NCBI GenBank assembly: GCA_913777945.1
Contig: CAJYTY010000032.1
Location: 62,001 to 126,000 of the forward strand
Direction: 5' to 3'
From: an uncultured Acinetobacter sp.
GTDB taxonomy: Bacteria > Pseudomonadota > Gammaproteobacteria > Pseudomonadales > Moraxellaceae
DNA: 64,000 bases
Positions 21,476 through 31,600 of the stretch are shown here, piece after piece; positions within the stretch are counted from its first letter, which is position 1; each line of letters begins with the position of its first letter. The notes under the pieces are model-generated. The model was not told the DNA's origin and made no database searches. It saw nothing but the letters and a program-made list of their open reading frames with translations. The translations under genes and the position numbers were made by a program.

Positions 21476-21778
21476 ATGTTTGTTGAAGGTAAAATTAAAA
21501 AATATAATTCAGAAAGAGGGTTTGGCTTTATAGCGCTTGAAGGGCAGGCAGATATCTTCTTTCATATTACCGATTTTCCCAAAGCAGGCGGTGAGCCAAA
21601 AGTTGGCGAATTACTTAAATTTCTTATTGTTCAAGATAAAGATAAATTTAAAGCAGTAAATATTGTTCGGTTAGATTTAAAGAGCTCTCATCCTTCTAGC
21701 CATTTTGCCTCTAATTCTGAGATCTATTCTAATGCAATTTTACCAAATAATCCTCAATCTAGTTCTAAAAGAGAATGA
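21476..21778 (+). CDS. Cold-shock-domain protein, second copy
   Basis: A 100-residue protein with a cold-shock domain at about 2-66. It shares the pattern GKxKKYNxxxGFGFIA and DIFFHITDFP with its upstream neighbour, followed by a low-complexity Ser/Asn-rich tail. Its stop overlaps the start of the Excalibur gene by 4 bp (ATGA), so the two proteins are translationally coupled. In some other bacteria a cold-shock domain, membrane helices and an Excalibur domain occur in one polypeptide, so this pair may be a split form of that architecture. Confidence 0.82.
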   Translation: MFVEGKIKKYNSERGFGFIALEGQADIFFHITDFPKAGGEPKVGELLKFLIVQDKDKFKAVNIVRLDLKSSHPSSHFASNSEIYSNAILPNNPQSSSKRE

Positions 21779-22188
21779 TCGTTACGGTTATTGGTTTAAT
21801 GATTATTGCGGTTTTAGCAGTTCTGGTCTTTAAAAAATATCAGTCTTATCAACAGTCACAAAAATTAAAAGCAGCTCAGTTGATCGAAGAGCAAAAGAAA
21901 ATAGTGATTGCCCAAAGGCAGGCATTGGGTGATTTACCTGAAGTAAAGTTATCTGAAAAAACGGAGCAAGCTTTAAAAGCAATACCAACACCACCAGTAC
22001 ACCATGATCAAAAACGATTAGAACAGCAACCTGCCACCGCGCAAACCCAATTTAGTTGTGATGGGCGAACTCACTGTTCTCAAATGCGTTCGTATGAAGA
22101 GGCTGTCTTCTTTTTAAGAAATTGTCCAAATGTTAAAATGGATGGAAATAATGATGGTGAACCATGTGAGCGCCAATTTAGACATTAA
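21775..22188 (+). CDS. Membrane-anchored Excalibur-domain protein
   Basis: A 137-residue protein with one N-terminal membrane helix (about 2-19). A Gln/Lys-rich helical linker follows, and then a C-terminal Excalibur calcium-binding domain at about 95-135. The domain is recognised from the DxDxDG-type loop DGNNDGEPCE with flanking cysteines in FSCDGRTHCSQM and RNCPNVKMDG. Orientation would place the domain in the periplasm or outside. Function is unknown. The 4-bp overlap with the cold-shock gene suggests a shared role. Confidence 0.8.
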   Translation: MIVTVIGLMIIAVLAVLVFKKYQSYQQSQKLKAAQLIEEQKKIVIAQRQALGDLPEVKLSEKTEQALKAIPTPPVHHDQKRLEQQPATAQTQFSCDGRTHCSQMRSYEEAVFFLRNCPNVKMDGNNDGEPCERQFRH

Positions 22189-22193
22189 AATAA

Positions 22194-22217
22194 AAGATCA
22201 GGCTTAAACCTGATCTT
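22194..22217 (-). terminator. Terminator of the LysR gene
   Basis: A perfect 9-bp stem AAGATCAGG / CCTGATCTT with a 6-nt loop overlaps the stop codon of the minus-strand LysR gene. On that strand the stem is followed by TTTTATTTT, so it terminates the LysR transcript, and it may help end the convergent Excalibur transcript. Confidence 0.75.
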
Positions 22218-23088
22218 CACAAAAATGTAAAAAGGCTTTGAGTCCAGGACCTTGGTATTTTTGACGATGCACTAACATGTACAGTGGGCGAGTTAATTGC
22301 CAATAGGGTGTATTAAGAATAACCAATTGACCTTTCTCCTCCAGCGGTTCGATCGCGAGTCTTGAAACACAAGACATCCCCAAACCACCAGCAACAATTT
22401 TTAAAATTGCTTCGTTATGACCGAGGGTTAAACGGATATTGGCATCTGGTAGATCTTGTAAAATCGCATTGTCAAAAACTTCACGTGTGCCTGAGCCTTC
22501 TTCACGTAAAATCCATTCAACCTCATGGAAATCTGCTGGTGTAATTGGGCGATCTAACTTTGCTAGAGGATGATCAGGTGCACAGCAGACTGCAAGCTCA
22601 TCATCTCGCCAATGAATACATTGCAATTGAGGCAAATGACAAGAACCTTCGATCAAGGCTAAATCGAGCTGAAATTGATTCACTGCTTCAATCATTTGGC
22701 GAGTATTGCCAACTTGTAATTGAAGATGGGCCTGAGGATGATGCTGTAAAAACTCAGCCATTAGATCAGGCATTAAATAATCACTGATTGTTAAGGTTGC
22801 ACCTAAACGCAAATCAATGCTTTGCAGTTCACCTTTAGCGGCTTGTTCAAAGGATTCGCAGCGACCTAAAATTTCTAAAGCTTGAGGCAATAAAAAACGC
22901 CCCAAATCATTCAGTTGTAAACGCTTGCCTAAACGGTCAAATAAAGGCGCACCTAAGCCATCTTCTAAATCAGCTAAAGCCATACTTGCTGCACTTTGTG
23001 TCAGTCTGACAGCATCACTCGCTTTGGTTACCGTTCCTTCTTGTGCAACCGCCACGAAAACAGCCAATTGGCGTAAGGTCATGCGCAT
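22204..23088 (-). CDS. LysR-family transcriptional regulator
   Basis: A 294-residue regulator. The N-terminal winged helix-turn-helix (about 3-62) has the family pattern LRQLAVFVAVAQEGTVTKAS and SQSAASMALADLE-like sequence. The substrate-binding domain runs from about 88 to the end. It is divergent from the ferredoxin-NADP reductase gene with an 84-bp gap. This matches the FinR-fpr arrangement of pseudomonads, in which the LysR protein activates fpr under oxidative stress. The name FinR is an inference from that arrangement, so no symbol is given. Confidence 0.88.
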   Translation of the reverse strand: MRMTLRQLAVFVAVAQEGTVTKASDAVRLTQSAASMALADLEDGLGAPLFDRLGKRLQLNDLGRFLLPQALEILGRCESFEQAAKGELQSIDLRLGATLTISDYLMPDLMAEFLQHHPQAHLQLQVGNTRQMIEAVNQFQLDLALIEGSCHLPQLQCIHWRDDELAVCCAPDHPLAKLDRPITPADFHEVEWILREEGSGTREVFDNAILQDLPDANIRLTLGHNEAILKIVAGGLGMSCVSRLAIEPLEEKGQLVILNTPYWQLTRPLYMLVHRQKYQGPGLKAFLHFCEDQV

Positions 23089-23172
23089 GTTAAATAGCCT
23101 TAATGTTTTGAGTATCCATCAATTATTCGATCATGCTAACATGAGCCTACTGTTTCGTGCCACGTTCAAATC

Positions 23173-23934
23173 ATGTCAATTGAAAAATTTAGCGTAGAAA
23201 AAGTTCTATCTGTTCATCGTTGGGCCCACAATCTTTTTAGTTTCACCATGACTCGACCTGCTCATTTTAAATTTACAGCAGGGCAGTTTGCGCGAATTGG
23301 TTTAATGGTTGAAGGTGAGCTAGTTGTAAGAGCTTATTCTGTTGTTTCTTCGCCCTTTGATGAAACTTTAGAATTCTTTTCAATTGTTGTTCCAGATGGT
23401 GCATTTACGTCAAATTTGCAACACCTTAAAGTCGGTGATGAACTTTATTTAGATAAAATATCTTATGGTTATTTGACTTTGGCAAGGTATCAACAACCTT
23501 TACCACAAGATCTTTGGCTATTGGGGACTGGTACTGGACTTGCACCATTTCTATGTATGTTACAAGACTTTGAAACTTGGAATAAATATAAACATATTCA
23601 TCTAGTTTATAGCGTTCGCACAGAGTCCGAGTTGGCTTATGTGGAACGTATTGAAGAAATCGCTGCATCATTTGGTGAAGGGCATTCTGGATTTAAATTC
23701 ATTCCAATTGTTACCCGTGATCCCCAAGCCGCATTACATGATCGACTCCCAATTTTAATTGGTAATGGTGAATTAGAAAAAGCAGCAGGATTAGCTTTGA
23801 ACCCTGCAAGTAGTCATGTGATGTTGTGTGGTAATCCTCAGATGGTTGAAGATACAAAAGAGGCACTAAAACAACGAGGTTTAACGATGAATCGTCGTGG
23901 TGAAGGTAATATTGCAGTAGAGAATTATTGGTAG
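23173..23934 (+). CDS. fpr: Ferredoxin-NADP+ reductase
   Basis: A 253-residue FAD enzyme that moves electrons between NADP(H) and ferredoxin or flavodoxin. The FAD-binding domain has RAYSVVSSP near residue 57. The NADP domain has GTGTGLAPF at about 118, and the protein ends in VENYW, the bacterial subclass C-terminus like that of E. coli Fpr (VEHYW). The divergent LysR gene next door suggests redox-dependent control. It converges on a small unknown gene with only a 20-bp gap. Confidence 0.92.
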   Translation: MSIEKFSVEKVLSVHRWAHNLFSFTMTRPAHFKFTAGQFARIGLMVEGELVVRAYSVVSSPFDETLEFFSIVVPDGAFTSNLQHLKVGDELYLDKISYGYLTLARYQQPLPQDLWLLGTGTGLAPFLCMLQDFETWNKYKHIHLVYSVRTESELAYVERIEEIAASFGEGHSGFKFIPIVTRDPQAALHDRLPILIGNGELEKAAGLALNPASSHVMLCGNPQMVEDTKEALKQRGLTMNRRGEGNIAVENYW

Positions 23935-23942
23935 TTGTATGG

Positions 23943-23976
23943 TATGGATATGTCTTAATGTACAAACATATCCATA
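23943..23976. terminator. Hairpin at convergent gene ends (fpr / 23955)
   Basis: A perfect 11-bp inverted repeat TATGGATATGT / ACATATCCATA with a 12-nt loop spans the stop of the minus-strand gene and lies 9 bp after the fpr stop. There is no strong T tract on either side. It is likely to act as a weak bidirectional terminator. Confidence 0.5.
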
Positions 23977-24389
23977 AATTCACGGATTTCTTGAATTGCA
24001 GTATCGACATCAGTGGTCAGCCATGTCGGTTCAAAAATACCAATATAATGTTCTAAACGGTCTTGAGGAACAACAAGGCGAACTGGGCAATCTTCTTCGA
24101 GTAGGCGCCAAGGTAAAATAGGCACTTCATTGTCTAAAAAAGGTTGTACATTTCGAATATCGATAATCATTGCATTTACACAATCAGGTAAAGGCATGAC
24201 GGAGAATTCTTCAGTACGACGACGGAAGTATTCTAAATCTCCCCACTTTAAGATATAGCTTGGCTTATTAAACTCAATAATTCCTATTAAATGTTCATCA
24301 CGTGTGTGATGTAAAAAACATTGATGAGTAACATCCGTGTCTAAATCAAGAGAAACACTTTGTTGACTATAGGACATAAAGCAAAACAT
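23955..24389 (-). CDS. Hypothetical protein, 144 aa
   Basis: A soluble, acidic protein of 144 residues (140 if it starts at the ATG at 24377). I do not recognise the family. It has no signal peptide or membrane helix. The C-terminal half contains alternating hydrophobic strands (AMIIDIRNV, VRLVVPQD) and a terminal helix rich in acidic residues, suggesting a small alpha/beta fold. Neither start has a clear ribosome site. Convergent with fpr. Confidence 0.65.
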   Translation of the reverse strand: MFCFMSYSQQSVSLDLDTDVTHQCFLHHTRDEHLIGIIEFNKPSYILKWGDLEYFRRRTEEFSVMPLPDCVNAMIIDIRNVQPFLDNEVPILPWRLLEEDCPVRLVVPQDRLEHYIGIFEPTWLTTDVDTAIQEIREFMDMFVH

Positions 24390-24580
24390 GTGAGAAACGA
24401 AGCAGACTAGTATAGCTTATTTTTAGCGTATTCTAAAACCGACTATATTTTAAACAAAAAAATAAATAAAAAAAGTAGAGTTCTGCAAACACAGCAACGA
24501 TAGTCCGAATCTTTTTCACACAATGCAACATTGAGTATTGCTAAGATAAAAGCCTAACAAATAAAAGGATGAGGGCTGCT

Positions 24581-24784
24581 ATGATGCATGATTTTAGTAA
24601 GCCACAACCTCATGTGGCAAGTAAGGAAGAAATTGCACGTAAAAGGAAATTACCAGTCTATATGTTATTAATAGTTGGAATTTTTCTGATAGCGTTGCTT
24701 GTATTTATGATCGCCGATCATTCAGCAAATCCAACTGCTCAAGTGATGATGTCAAATCTGCAGTCTGTACTTCTGAATGCTTAA
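24581..24784 (+). CDS. Small single-pass membrane protein, 67 aa
   Basis: A 67-residue protein with a basic N-terminus (KEEIARKRKLP) and one strong membrane helix (about 29-47, YMLLIVGIFLIALLVFMIA), then a short periplasmic tail. The ATG at 24581 is chosen because GAGGG lies 5 nt before it. An ATG at 24569 would sit directly behind its own AAAGGA and is less well placed. Function unknown. A good terminator follows 27 bp after the stop. Confidence 0.65.
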   Translation: MMHDFSKPQPHVASKEEIARKRKLPVYMLLIVGIFLIALLVFMIADHSANPTAQVMMSNLQSVLLNA

Positions 24785-24810
24785 ATGGCTTTGACCAAAA
24801 CAATTTATCT

Positions 24811-24845
24811 AAAAGCTCATTAGTGTGAACTAATGGGCTTTTTTG
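24811..24845 (+). terminator. Terminator after the 67-aa membrane protein gene
   Basis: Stem AAAAGC-T-CATTAGT pairs with ACTAATG-G-GCTTTT around a GTGA loop, followed by T residues. Confidence 0.85.
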
Positions 24846-25006
24846 CAAAATTATGAGTGCTTTTTGTTGTATTAGTGATGCTGTTGATTGATTGAAAAAT
24901 CGACAAAAACTAAGGTGATAAACATTCATAGTTTGTGTGTTTCAACATAGAACAGTGATGGGTGATTTATATCAAGATTTAAAAATACAATATAAGGATA
25001 ACTCGC

Positions 25007-26569
25007 ATGAATGAATTTTTTAATGATCCCTCTCATCGAGGGGGATTTGATGCCATGTATTACTGGGATCAATTTCATCCAATTTTTGCAGCAATTGTGA
25101 TCTTACTGGTGGGTTGGATTATTGCCTTAGTCATTGCCGCAGGTGTAAAGCGGCTATTGCAAAAGCTTGATACCAATCATAAGTTATCTTCGGCAACTGG
25201 TCGTACACCCAATATTGAAAACTTGGTTTCCAAATTGGTGTTTTGGTTTGTCATGATTCTCGCTGTGGTTGGCTCACTCAATGTTTTAAATATTAGTGGT
25301 GTAAGTGACCCGTTTAGCAATATGGTAGGACGAGTACTTGCTTATATACCAAACTTATTTGCAGCCGTTGCAGTAGGATTTATTGGTTGGATTGTGGCGC
25401 GTTTGGTACGTGCTGGATTGACCAACGTATTATCTAGAACAGAATTAGATGAGAAGCTAAGTAGTGAAGTTGGTGTTAACGCTTTAAGTAGTAATATCGC
25501 AGAAATTTTTTACTGGTTGGTTTTATTACTATTTCTACCAATTGTGCTGTCTATTTTAGGTTTAACAGGACTGCTGATTCCCGTACAAAACATGGTAAAC
25601 GAAGCGATTGCTTATCTGCCTAATTTGTTTATTGCGGGTGTGATCATTTTTGTAGGTTATATTCTCGCCAAAATTGTGCGTGGTATTGTTGAGGGATTAA
25701 GTAATAGCTTGGGACTACAAACTCAAGCTGAAAAAGTAGGATTATTTAAAAACTCAAATGTATCGAAATTTTTAGGCTCATTTGTGTTTGCAATCATTGT
25801 CATTACAGCGTTGATCGTGGCATTTGAAGCTTTAGGAATCCAAGCGATTTCTCAACCCGCAACAGCGATGTTGAATGAAATAATGTATGCAATTCCACAA
25901 ATTATTGCAGCAGGTTTAATTCTAATCGTTGCCTATATTGTTTCTCGTTTTGTTGGACGTTTAGTCGCTGAACTGATTTCAGGGGCGGGAATTGATGAAA
26001 TTCCAATAAAGCTTGATTTGCAACGATTCCTTGGGCAAACACGTGTTTCTGATGTGATCGGTTATTTGATTGTATTTTTTACCATGTTGTTTGCAATCTC
26101 TGAAGCTGCGAACCGCCTTGGCTTAGAGCAAGTAAGTGTTCTAATTGCGATGTTTATTCAGTTTGGTGCAAGTATTTTACTTGGTGCTGTAATTTTAGTT
26201 ATTGGATTTTGGCTCGCGAATGTTGTGGCTAAAGTGGTGCAACGCGGTGAATACAATAGTTCACGTTGGTTAGCAAACCTAGTTCGTATTTTAATTATGG
26301 GCTTAGTGATTGCGATGGGTCTAAAAGCCATGGGTATTGCGGATTCAATTGTGAATTTGGCTTTTGGTTTGACGCTTGGTTCAGTTGCAGTTGCTTTTGC
26401 CTTGGCATTTGGTTTAGGCGGTCGTCAACCTGCAGAACGCTTATTGACAGATTTATTAGATAAGGCAAAAAATGAAGCTAAGCAACCAAATCCGTTACAT
26501 AAAGAAATCACACCAAGTCATTCTGTACCACCAATAACACCACCGACTCCACCTTATTCAGATGAATAG
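25007..26569 (+). CDS. Mechanosensitive-channel-like membrane protein with TM_helix repeats
   Basis: A 520-residue integral membrane protein. It contains three copies of the conserved TM_helix unit, marked by YIPNLFAAV, YLPNLFIAG and AIPQIIAAG, each followed by a hydrophobic helix and an arginine pair. Near the C-terminus a Gly/Ala-rich segment (GSVAVAFALAFGLGGRQ) resembles the pore helix of MscS channels, but the cytoplasmic beta and C-terminal domains of MscS are missing. The tail after it is short, hydrophilic and Pro-rich. It is probably an osmotic or membrane-tension protein of the CmpX type. A single-gene unit with a terminator behind it. Confidence 0.8.
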   Translation: MNEFFNDPSHRGGFDAMYYWDQFHPIFAAIVILLVGWIIALVIAAGVKRLLQKLDTNHKLSSATGRTPNIENLVSKLVFWFVMILAVVGSLNVLNISGVSDPFSNMVGRVLAYIPNLFAAVAVGFIGWIVARLVRAGLTNVLSRTELDEKLSSEVGVNALSSNIAEIFYWLVLLLFLPIVLSILGLTGLLIPVQNMVNEAIAYLPNLFIAGVIIFVGYILAKIVRGIVEGLSNSLGLQTQAEKVGLFKNSNVSKFLGSFVFAIIVITALIVAFEALGIQAISQPATAMLNEIMYAIPQIIAAGLILIVAYIVSRFVGRLVAELISGAGIDEIPIKLDLQRFLGQTRVSDVIGYLIVFFTMLFAISEAANRLGLEQVSVLIAMFIQFGASILLGAVILVIGFWLANVVAKVVQRGEYNSSRWLANLVRILIMGLVIAMGLKAMGIADSIVNLAFGLTLGSVAVAFALAFGLGGRQPAERLLTDLLDKAKNEAKQPNPLHKEITPSHSVPPITPPTPPYSDE

Positions 26570-26600
26570 TAAAAAAAATCTTTGATTTTTTGAACCAATT

Positions 26601-26629
26601 CGACCACTCTAAGCAGGGTGGTCGTTTTG
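26601..26629 (+). terminator. Terminator after the channel-like gene
   Basis: A 9-bp stem CGACCACTC / GGGTGGTCG (one T-G wobble) with a 6-nt loop, followed by TTTT. Confidence 0.85.
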
Positions 26630-26825
26630 TTTGTATAAGCATTATTGAGTTTTTATCTATATCGTGATTAGGGCATATTTTAGAAAAACGAGACCTAAAA
26701 CTGAGTTTTAGGGTGCATATAACTGTAGTTTAATAGGATTAATCAAAAATTTGACCTGAAAAGCAATTCATTTATAGATAAAGTATCAATAGTCTCTAAA
26801 TAAAAATTCTATAGAGGAGAGTGAA

Positions 26826-27005
26826 ATGAAGAGGCCAAATCGCGTATTTGCACCGATTATTATTGCAGGTATTACTGTAGGTTTTTTGGCGAGTGCGTAC
26901 AAATTTGTTGTTGCGAAATCAAATACAGCTAAAGAAAAACCAACTGAAAATACTCAAAAAGTATCTTCTACAGAAGCCGCTAACTCTTCAGATCATCATG
27001 CTTAG
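26826..27005 (+). CDS. Small membrane protein, 59 aa
   Basis: A short ORF of 59 residues with an excellent GAGGAG ribosome site 7 nt before the ATG. The product has a basic start (MKRPNR), one membrane helix at about 7-29 (APIIIAGITVGFLASAY), and a polar tail rich in Lys, Glu, Thr and Ser ending in DHHA. It reads as a single-pass inner-membrane protein with unknown function. The convergent flavoprotein gene ends 35 bp later. Confidence 0.65.
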   Translation: MKRPNRVFAPIIIAGITVGFLASAYKFVVAKSNTAKEKPTENTQKVSSTEAANSSDHHA

Positions 27006-27040
27006 TATTATTTAGCAATCGGCTTAATTTGTTAAGTAAA

Positions 27041-28237
27041 CTAAACAAATTGAGCCGCTGCTTGAGCCGATGACCATGCCCATTGGAAGTTATATCCTCC
27101 CAAATGACCTGTTACATCGAGTACTTCACCGATAAAATACAAGCCTTTGTGCTTTTTACTTTCCATGGTTTTTGAAGAAACTTCGCTGGTGTCTACACCA
27201 CCTAACGTGACTTCAGCAGTACGATATCCTTCAGTTCCAGATGGCTTAACAGAAAAGGCGTGCAATTGATCAGCAATTTGCTCTAGCTGTAAATCGCTAA
27301 AATTGCCAATCGCAGTTTCACTTTGTTCCGCCCAAATTAGTTGTTGTAGCTCAAGCACGATACTTTTCGCCGTGAATTCACTGAGCAAAGTTCTGAGCAG
27401 AACTTTGGGTTGCGACTTTTTCTTTTCCTTGAAGAATTGAACTAAATCTTGGCTCGGGAAAAAATCAATTTTAAAGCTTTCACCCACGGTCCAATAATTT
27501 GAGAGTTGTAATGAACTTGGTCCACTTAAGCCTCGATGAGTAAATAATAAAGCTTCAGTAAATTGATGGCGATCATTCACCAGTGTTACATCTAAAGCAT
27601 TACCACTTAAGCGTGTTGTGACTTCTTTAAAATGGTCTGAAAAGGTGAAGGGGACTAGACCTGCACGGGTAGGAAAAATATGGTGTCCAAACTGCTGTGC
27701 AAGTTCATATCCAAAACCAGAGCCTCCTAGTGTTGGAATAGATAAGCCACCAGTCGCGACAACGAGAGATTCACAGTGATAAGTGCCTTGATTGGTTTCA
27801 ATAATAAAACTTGAATCTATTTGTGCTGTTACGCTTTGTACTTCGCAATGGGTCTGAATCTGAACGCGTTTCGCTTTATTGCACTCTGCAAGTAAAAGTT
27901 CGAGGATTTCTTTTGCGCCTTTGATTGTAAAGAGCTGACCGTGTTTACGTTCTTCATATTCAATACCATATTCGCAGACCAAACCAATAAAATCCCAGTT
28001 GGTGTAACGAGTGAGCGCTGAAATAACAAAGTGTGGATTTTCAGAAATATAATTTGATGGTTCAACATCTAAGTTAGTGAAATTACACTTGCCACCACCA
28101 GACATTAGAATCTTTTTGCCAACTTTATTGGCTTTTTCTAATACGACAACGGAACGTCCACGTTTACCAGCCTCTGCAGCCAACATCAAGCCGGATGCAC
28201 CTGCACCTAAAACAACAACATCAACTTGATGAACCAT
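27041..28237 (-). CDS. NAD(P)/FAD-dependent oxidoreductase, BaiN/HI0933 family
   Basis: A 398-residue flavoprotein. The FAD dinucleotide fold is at the N-terminus (VVVLGAGASGLMLAAEAGKRG). The family motif KILMSGGGKCNFTN follows at about 45-58, and a second FAD motif near the C-terminus contains GLYFIGEVLDVTGHLGGYNFQWAWSSA-like sequence. Members were long annotated as YhiN/HI0933 with undefined substrate; BaiN is one characterised relative. The reaction here is unknown. Monocistronic on the minus strand. Confidence 0.88.
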   Translation of the reverse strand: MVHQVDVVVLGAGASGLMLAAEAGKRGRSVVVLEKANKVGKKILMSGGGKCNFTNLDVEPSNYISENPHFVISALTRYTNWDFIGLVCEYGIEYEERKHGQLFTIKGAKEILELLLAECNKAKRVQIQTHCEVQSVTAQIDSSFIIETNQGTYHCESLVVATGGLSIPTLGGSGFGYELAQQFGHHIFPTRAGLVPFTFSDHFKEVTTRLSGNALDVTLVNDRHQFTEALLFTHRGLSGPSSLQLSNYWTVGESFKIDFFPSQDLVQFFKEKKKSQPKVLLRTLLSEFTAKSIVLELQQLIWAEQSETAIGNFSDLQLEQIADQLHAFSVKPSGTEGYRTAEVTLGGVDTSEVSSKTMESKKHKGLYFIGEVLDVTGHLGGYNFQWAWSSAQAAAQFV

Positions 28238-28625
28238 GAGGATTACTCGGTAGACGAAAAGCGAGCGATTATAAAAGATTTAAGCGAAGTTTAGTACGCA
28301 CAATTTACGAAGTTATACGGATTTATGAAGTAAATTCATTACTAAAATTTACACATTATTAGATACAAAATAGATCCAGTTTTTTAGCAAATCATGATTG
28401 GCTTAACAAAAAACATACAAAGTCTGATGTAGAATACAAATGAGAGCAAAGTCTCTTTTTAAGTTTAAACTTTGATGTTTTTCAGAAAATTAAATTGTTT
28501 TTAGTTCTGTTTTTGCGGCGGTGTCATTGATTTTATTATGGGGTGTACCTCGGTATTCTCTATTATTTTTTTAAATAGCACGTTTCTTGCAAATCCAAAC
28601 TACACATTTAATGTCGGGGTGCGTT
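28238..28625. other. Intergenic region before the large exported protein gene
   Basis: AT-rich and non-coding. A TAGAAT hexamer occurs near 28431 and a small GAGA/TCTC hairpin followed by TTTTT lies near 28442-28460. The area holds the promoters of the divergent flavoprotein and surface-protein genes, but I cannot place either with confidence. Confidence 0.4.
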
Positions 28626-31600
28626 ATGGTGGGTATGAAGGTTTTGCAAATACTTGATTTGTTGAAATTACAGTGTACTTATTCTACAAAAATCACGATC
28701 GCCATTTTATTGTGCATATTCAATATTTCTGTTGCAAATGCTGCTTATCAGCGTGGTTATTTAAATTTAGGTTTTGAAACTCCCGTTATTTCCACGGGAA
28801 CCAATGTCTGTCGTGTTTATATTAGTAGCACACGCGTACCTGGTTGGCTAACCACACACCCATATGGAAATGAGGGCTTCAGTGGCACATGCTCAATCTC
28901 AACCAATGGTTCAGGGCAACTCATGGAAATGTGGGCTGGCTCAAGAAATATTGATGGTACCAATACAACCCCCACCAACACGATCAAAGCACGGGAAGGC
29001 AATCAATTTGTCGAATTAAACGCAGATGCTGTTTCTACTGTTTCTCAGAATATCTGTTTAGTGAATGGTGAGTCTGTATCTTGGAAATTTAGCCATAATG
29101 GGCGTAATACTGCTGACGATACGATGTTGTTGCGTGCTGGAACTCAAACGATCACAACGGTCTCGACAAGTAAAACTGGGGATGGGCAGGTCACAAGTTG
29201 TGTGTCGGGTACATGTTCTGTCTCTAGCGGTTCTGGATCAGGTGTAGGGGCGACAACGGGTTCTACAATTAAACGTTGGGCAGACTACAGTGGAACATTT
29301 ACCTATACAGGCGCAACAGGACAAGTGCCGATGGGATTCCAGTCGACTTCGGGAACAAGCACCAGCGGAAATTTTTTAGATGCGATACAAATTATTGTAA
29401 AACCGATTATTGAGTTTAGTTCAGCCAATTATGTTGTACCTGAAAATGGCGGCACAGTGCAGCCACTTAAGGTTATTGTGGTCGGTGATGTACCGAGTGG
29501 TGGTATTTCATTGGTCTTTAATGTAAATGATGGCACAGCTCAATTAGGTGTCGATTATAAAATTAATGGTGGAGTTGCAAACACTTTTACCAAGACAATA
29601 CCGCAAGGCAATTACGGTGCGGGCACTCCTTATGTTCTTGAAGTTCCGGTCGAAATTATTAATGATTTAGTGAATGAAGTTGACGATACATTTAATGTAA
29701 CCATCAATCAAAGTAACGATTTTCATATTATGTCATCAAATGATTGCGGAGCATCTGGTAACGGTGTCGCAAACTATGTAATTAAAGATGATGATCTGCC
29801 GACAGATATGGATTTGAAAGTAGAGAAGAAACAAAGAATAGGTACTTCTGGAAGCTTTGTAGCTGATTCATTGACGATGAATTTAGGAGATACCATTCAG
29901 TATCAATTGGTCATTAGTAATAAAGGTGAAAATGCAGTCAGTGATACGAGTCGAGCAAACTTTACTGATGCAATACCAAGTAATTTCAATACACTCTCTT
30001 TGTTGAGTGCTACCAAATCAAATGGTGCAATCACATGTAATGCAAGTTTTACCGGCAATACGCTAACTGGTCAATTTAGTGGGCCTAAAGGGGCAACTTG
30101 TACGCTGATTGTTCAAGCCAAAGCGAATTCAGCAGGGATTGTAACCAATACTGCAACAGTCAATGTACCCGCTGCCAACACTGAAATTTTCCCATCTGAT
30201 AATAGTAGTAGTGTGCAAGTTGCTATTGCAAAAGCTTTAATTACACTCACAAAATCAACAATAGGTGGCTTAGGTACTTTCGGTTTTACACTGACTGGTA
30301 CAAGCCAAGCTTCGGGTTCGATTACAACATTGACTCAGGGTGAAGAATATCAGGTTGATGGTGATACGACGCTGACTGGTGTGCAACCTTTTGTCGTCAC
30401 AGGAACTGGTAGCATAACGATTAATGAAAGTAGTCTACCTACTAGCGGGGGATGGAGTTTAACAGGTGCCAGTTGTCGTAACACAGCGGGCAACTCTGTC
30501 GGTAGCCAATCAGGATCGGTTTATACTCTAACAGCAGCCGATATTAGCAATAATCCAAATTTAAACTGTAACTTTGTGAATACCAAAATTCCAACGGTAA
30601 AGATTCAGAAAATTTCTCAGGGAGGAACGGGAACATTCGGTTTTGCTAATACTAATTTATCCAGTAATTCCAGTAATGTTGCGACAAGTTTACAAGGATC
30701 ACCCAATATTGGAACGGGGACATCGCCTGTTTTAACGGTAGTGAGTAATTCAACAGATGTCGTTATTAGAGAGTCATCGATTGCGACGGGTTATGCACTA
30801 AAATCTGCGAGTTGTATTGATTCAAATAGTTTGATTACAGGCAACATTGGTACATTTGGTAATTTTAGTACCGATAGAATCACGATTCCATACACCTATT
30901 TAATTACTGGTGGTGCTGATATTACGTGTACTTTTATTAATAGTAAGCCTAGTTTAATTATTAAGAAAATTAGCCGTGGTGGATTGGGTAAGTTTGATTT
31001 TACTGGCAATAATGGTATCGCAAATCATTCAATTACGACTACAGTTCAAGATACTGAAACTGTGGGGGAAACACAGTATTTTACTACCTCAAATCCATCA
31101 ACAGATGCTGTGATTACTGAAACAAATATTCCAACGGGTTTCCGTCTAACCAATGCAGTTTGCACAGGATTGCCAGCCAGTTCAGTTACTACGAATTATA
31201 CCAATGCAACAGTTACATTAAATAAAAGTGGTATCGTTTCTGGCGCTGAAATTGTATGTACCTTAACCAATACGCTCACGACTTTAACATTGATAAAAAA
31301 ATGGGATAATGCAATCGCTGGTGATAGTGCAATCGTGAATAGTATTGGCTTAGATACCAATGCAACCACCGCAGTTTCTATTGCTGATCAGACAGGGACA
31401 AATAGCACCACTGGAACGCCTGTTGTGCTTATGCCGAATATGATTGGTAAAACTGCAACGATTCTTGAGTCATTTAGTAAAGGTGATGCTGCAGATTATA
31501 ATAGTAGTTTACTTTGCACAGGCAACAACATCGCACTGAATGGCTTTAAGCTAACGATTCACAATGATGATGCTGCAATTATTTGTACTTTAACCAATAG

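Noticed and set aside
21104..21778. Cold-shock genes as phage or plasmid cargo
   Set aside because: They sit between upp and a LysR-fpr pair with normal composition and no mobility genes.
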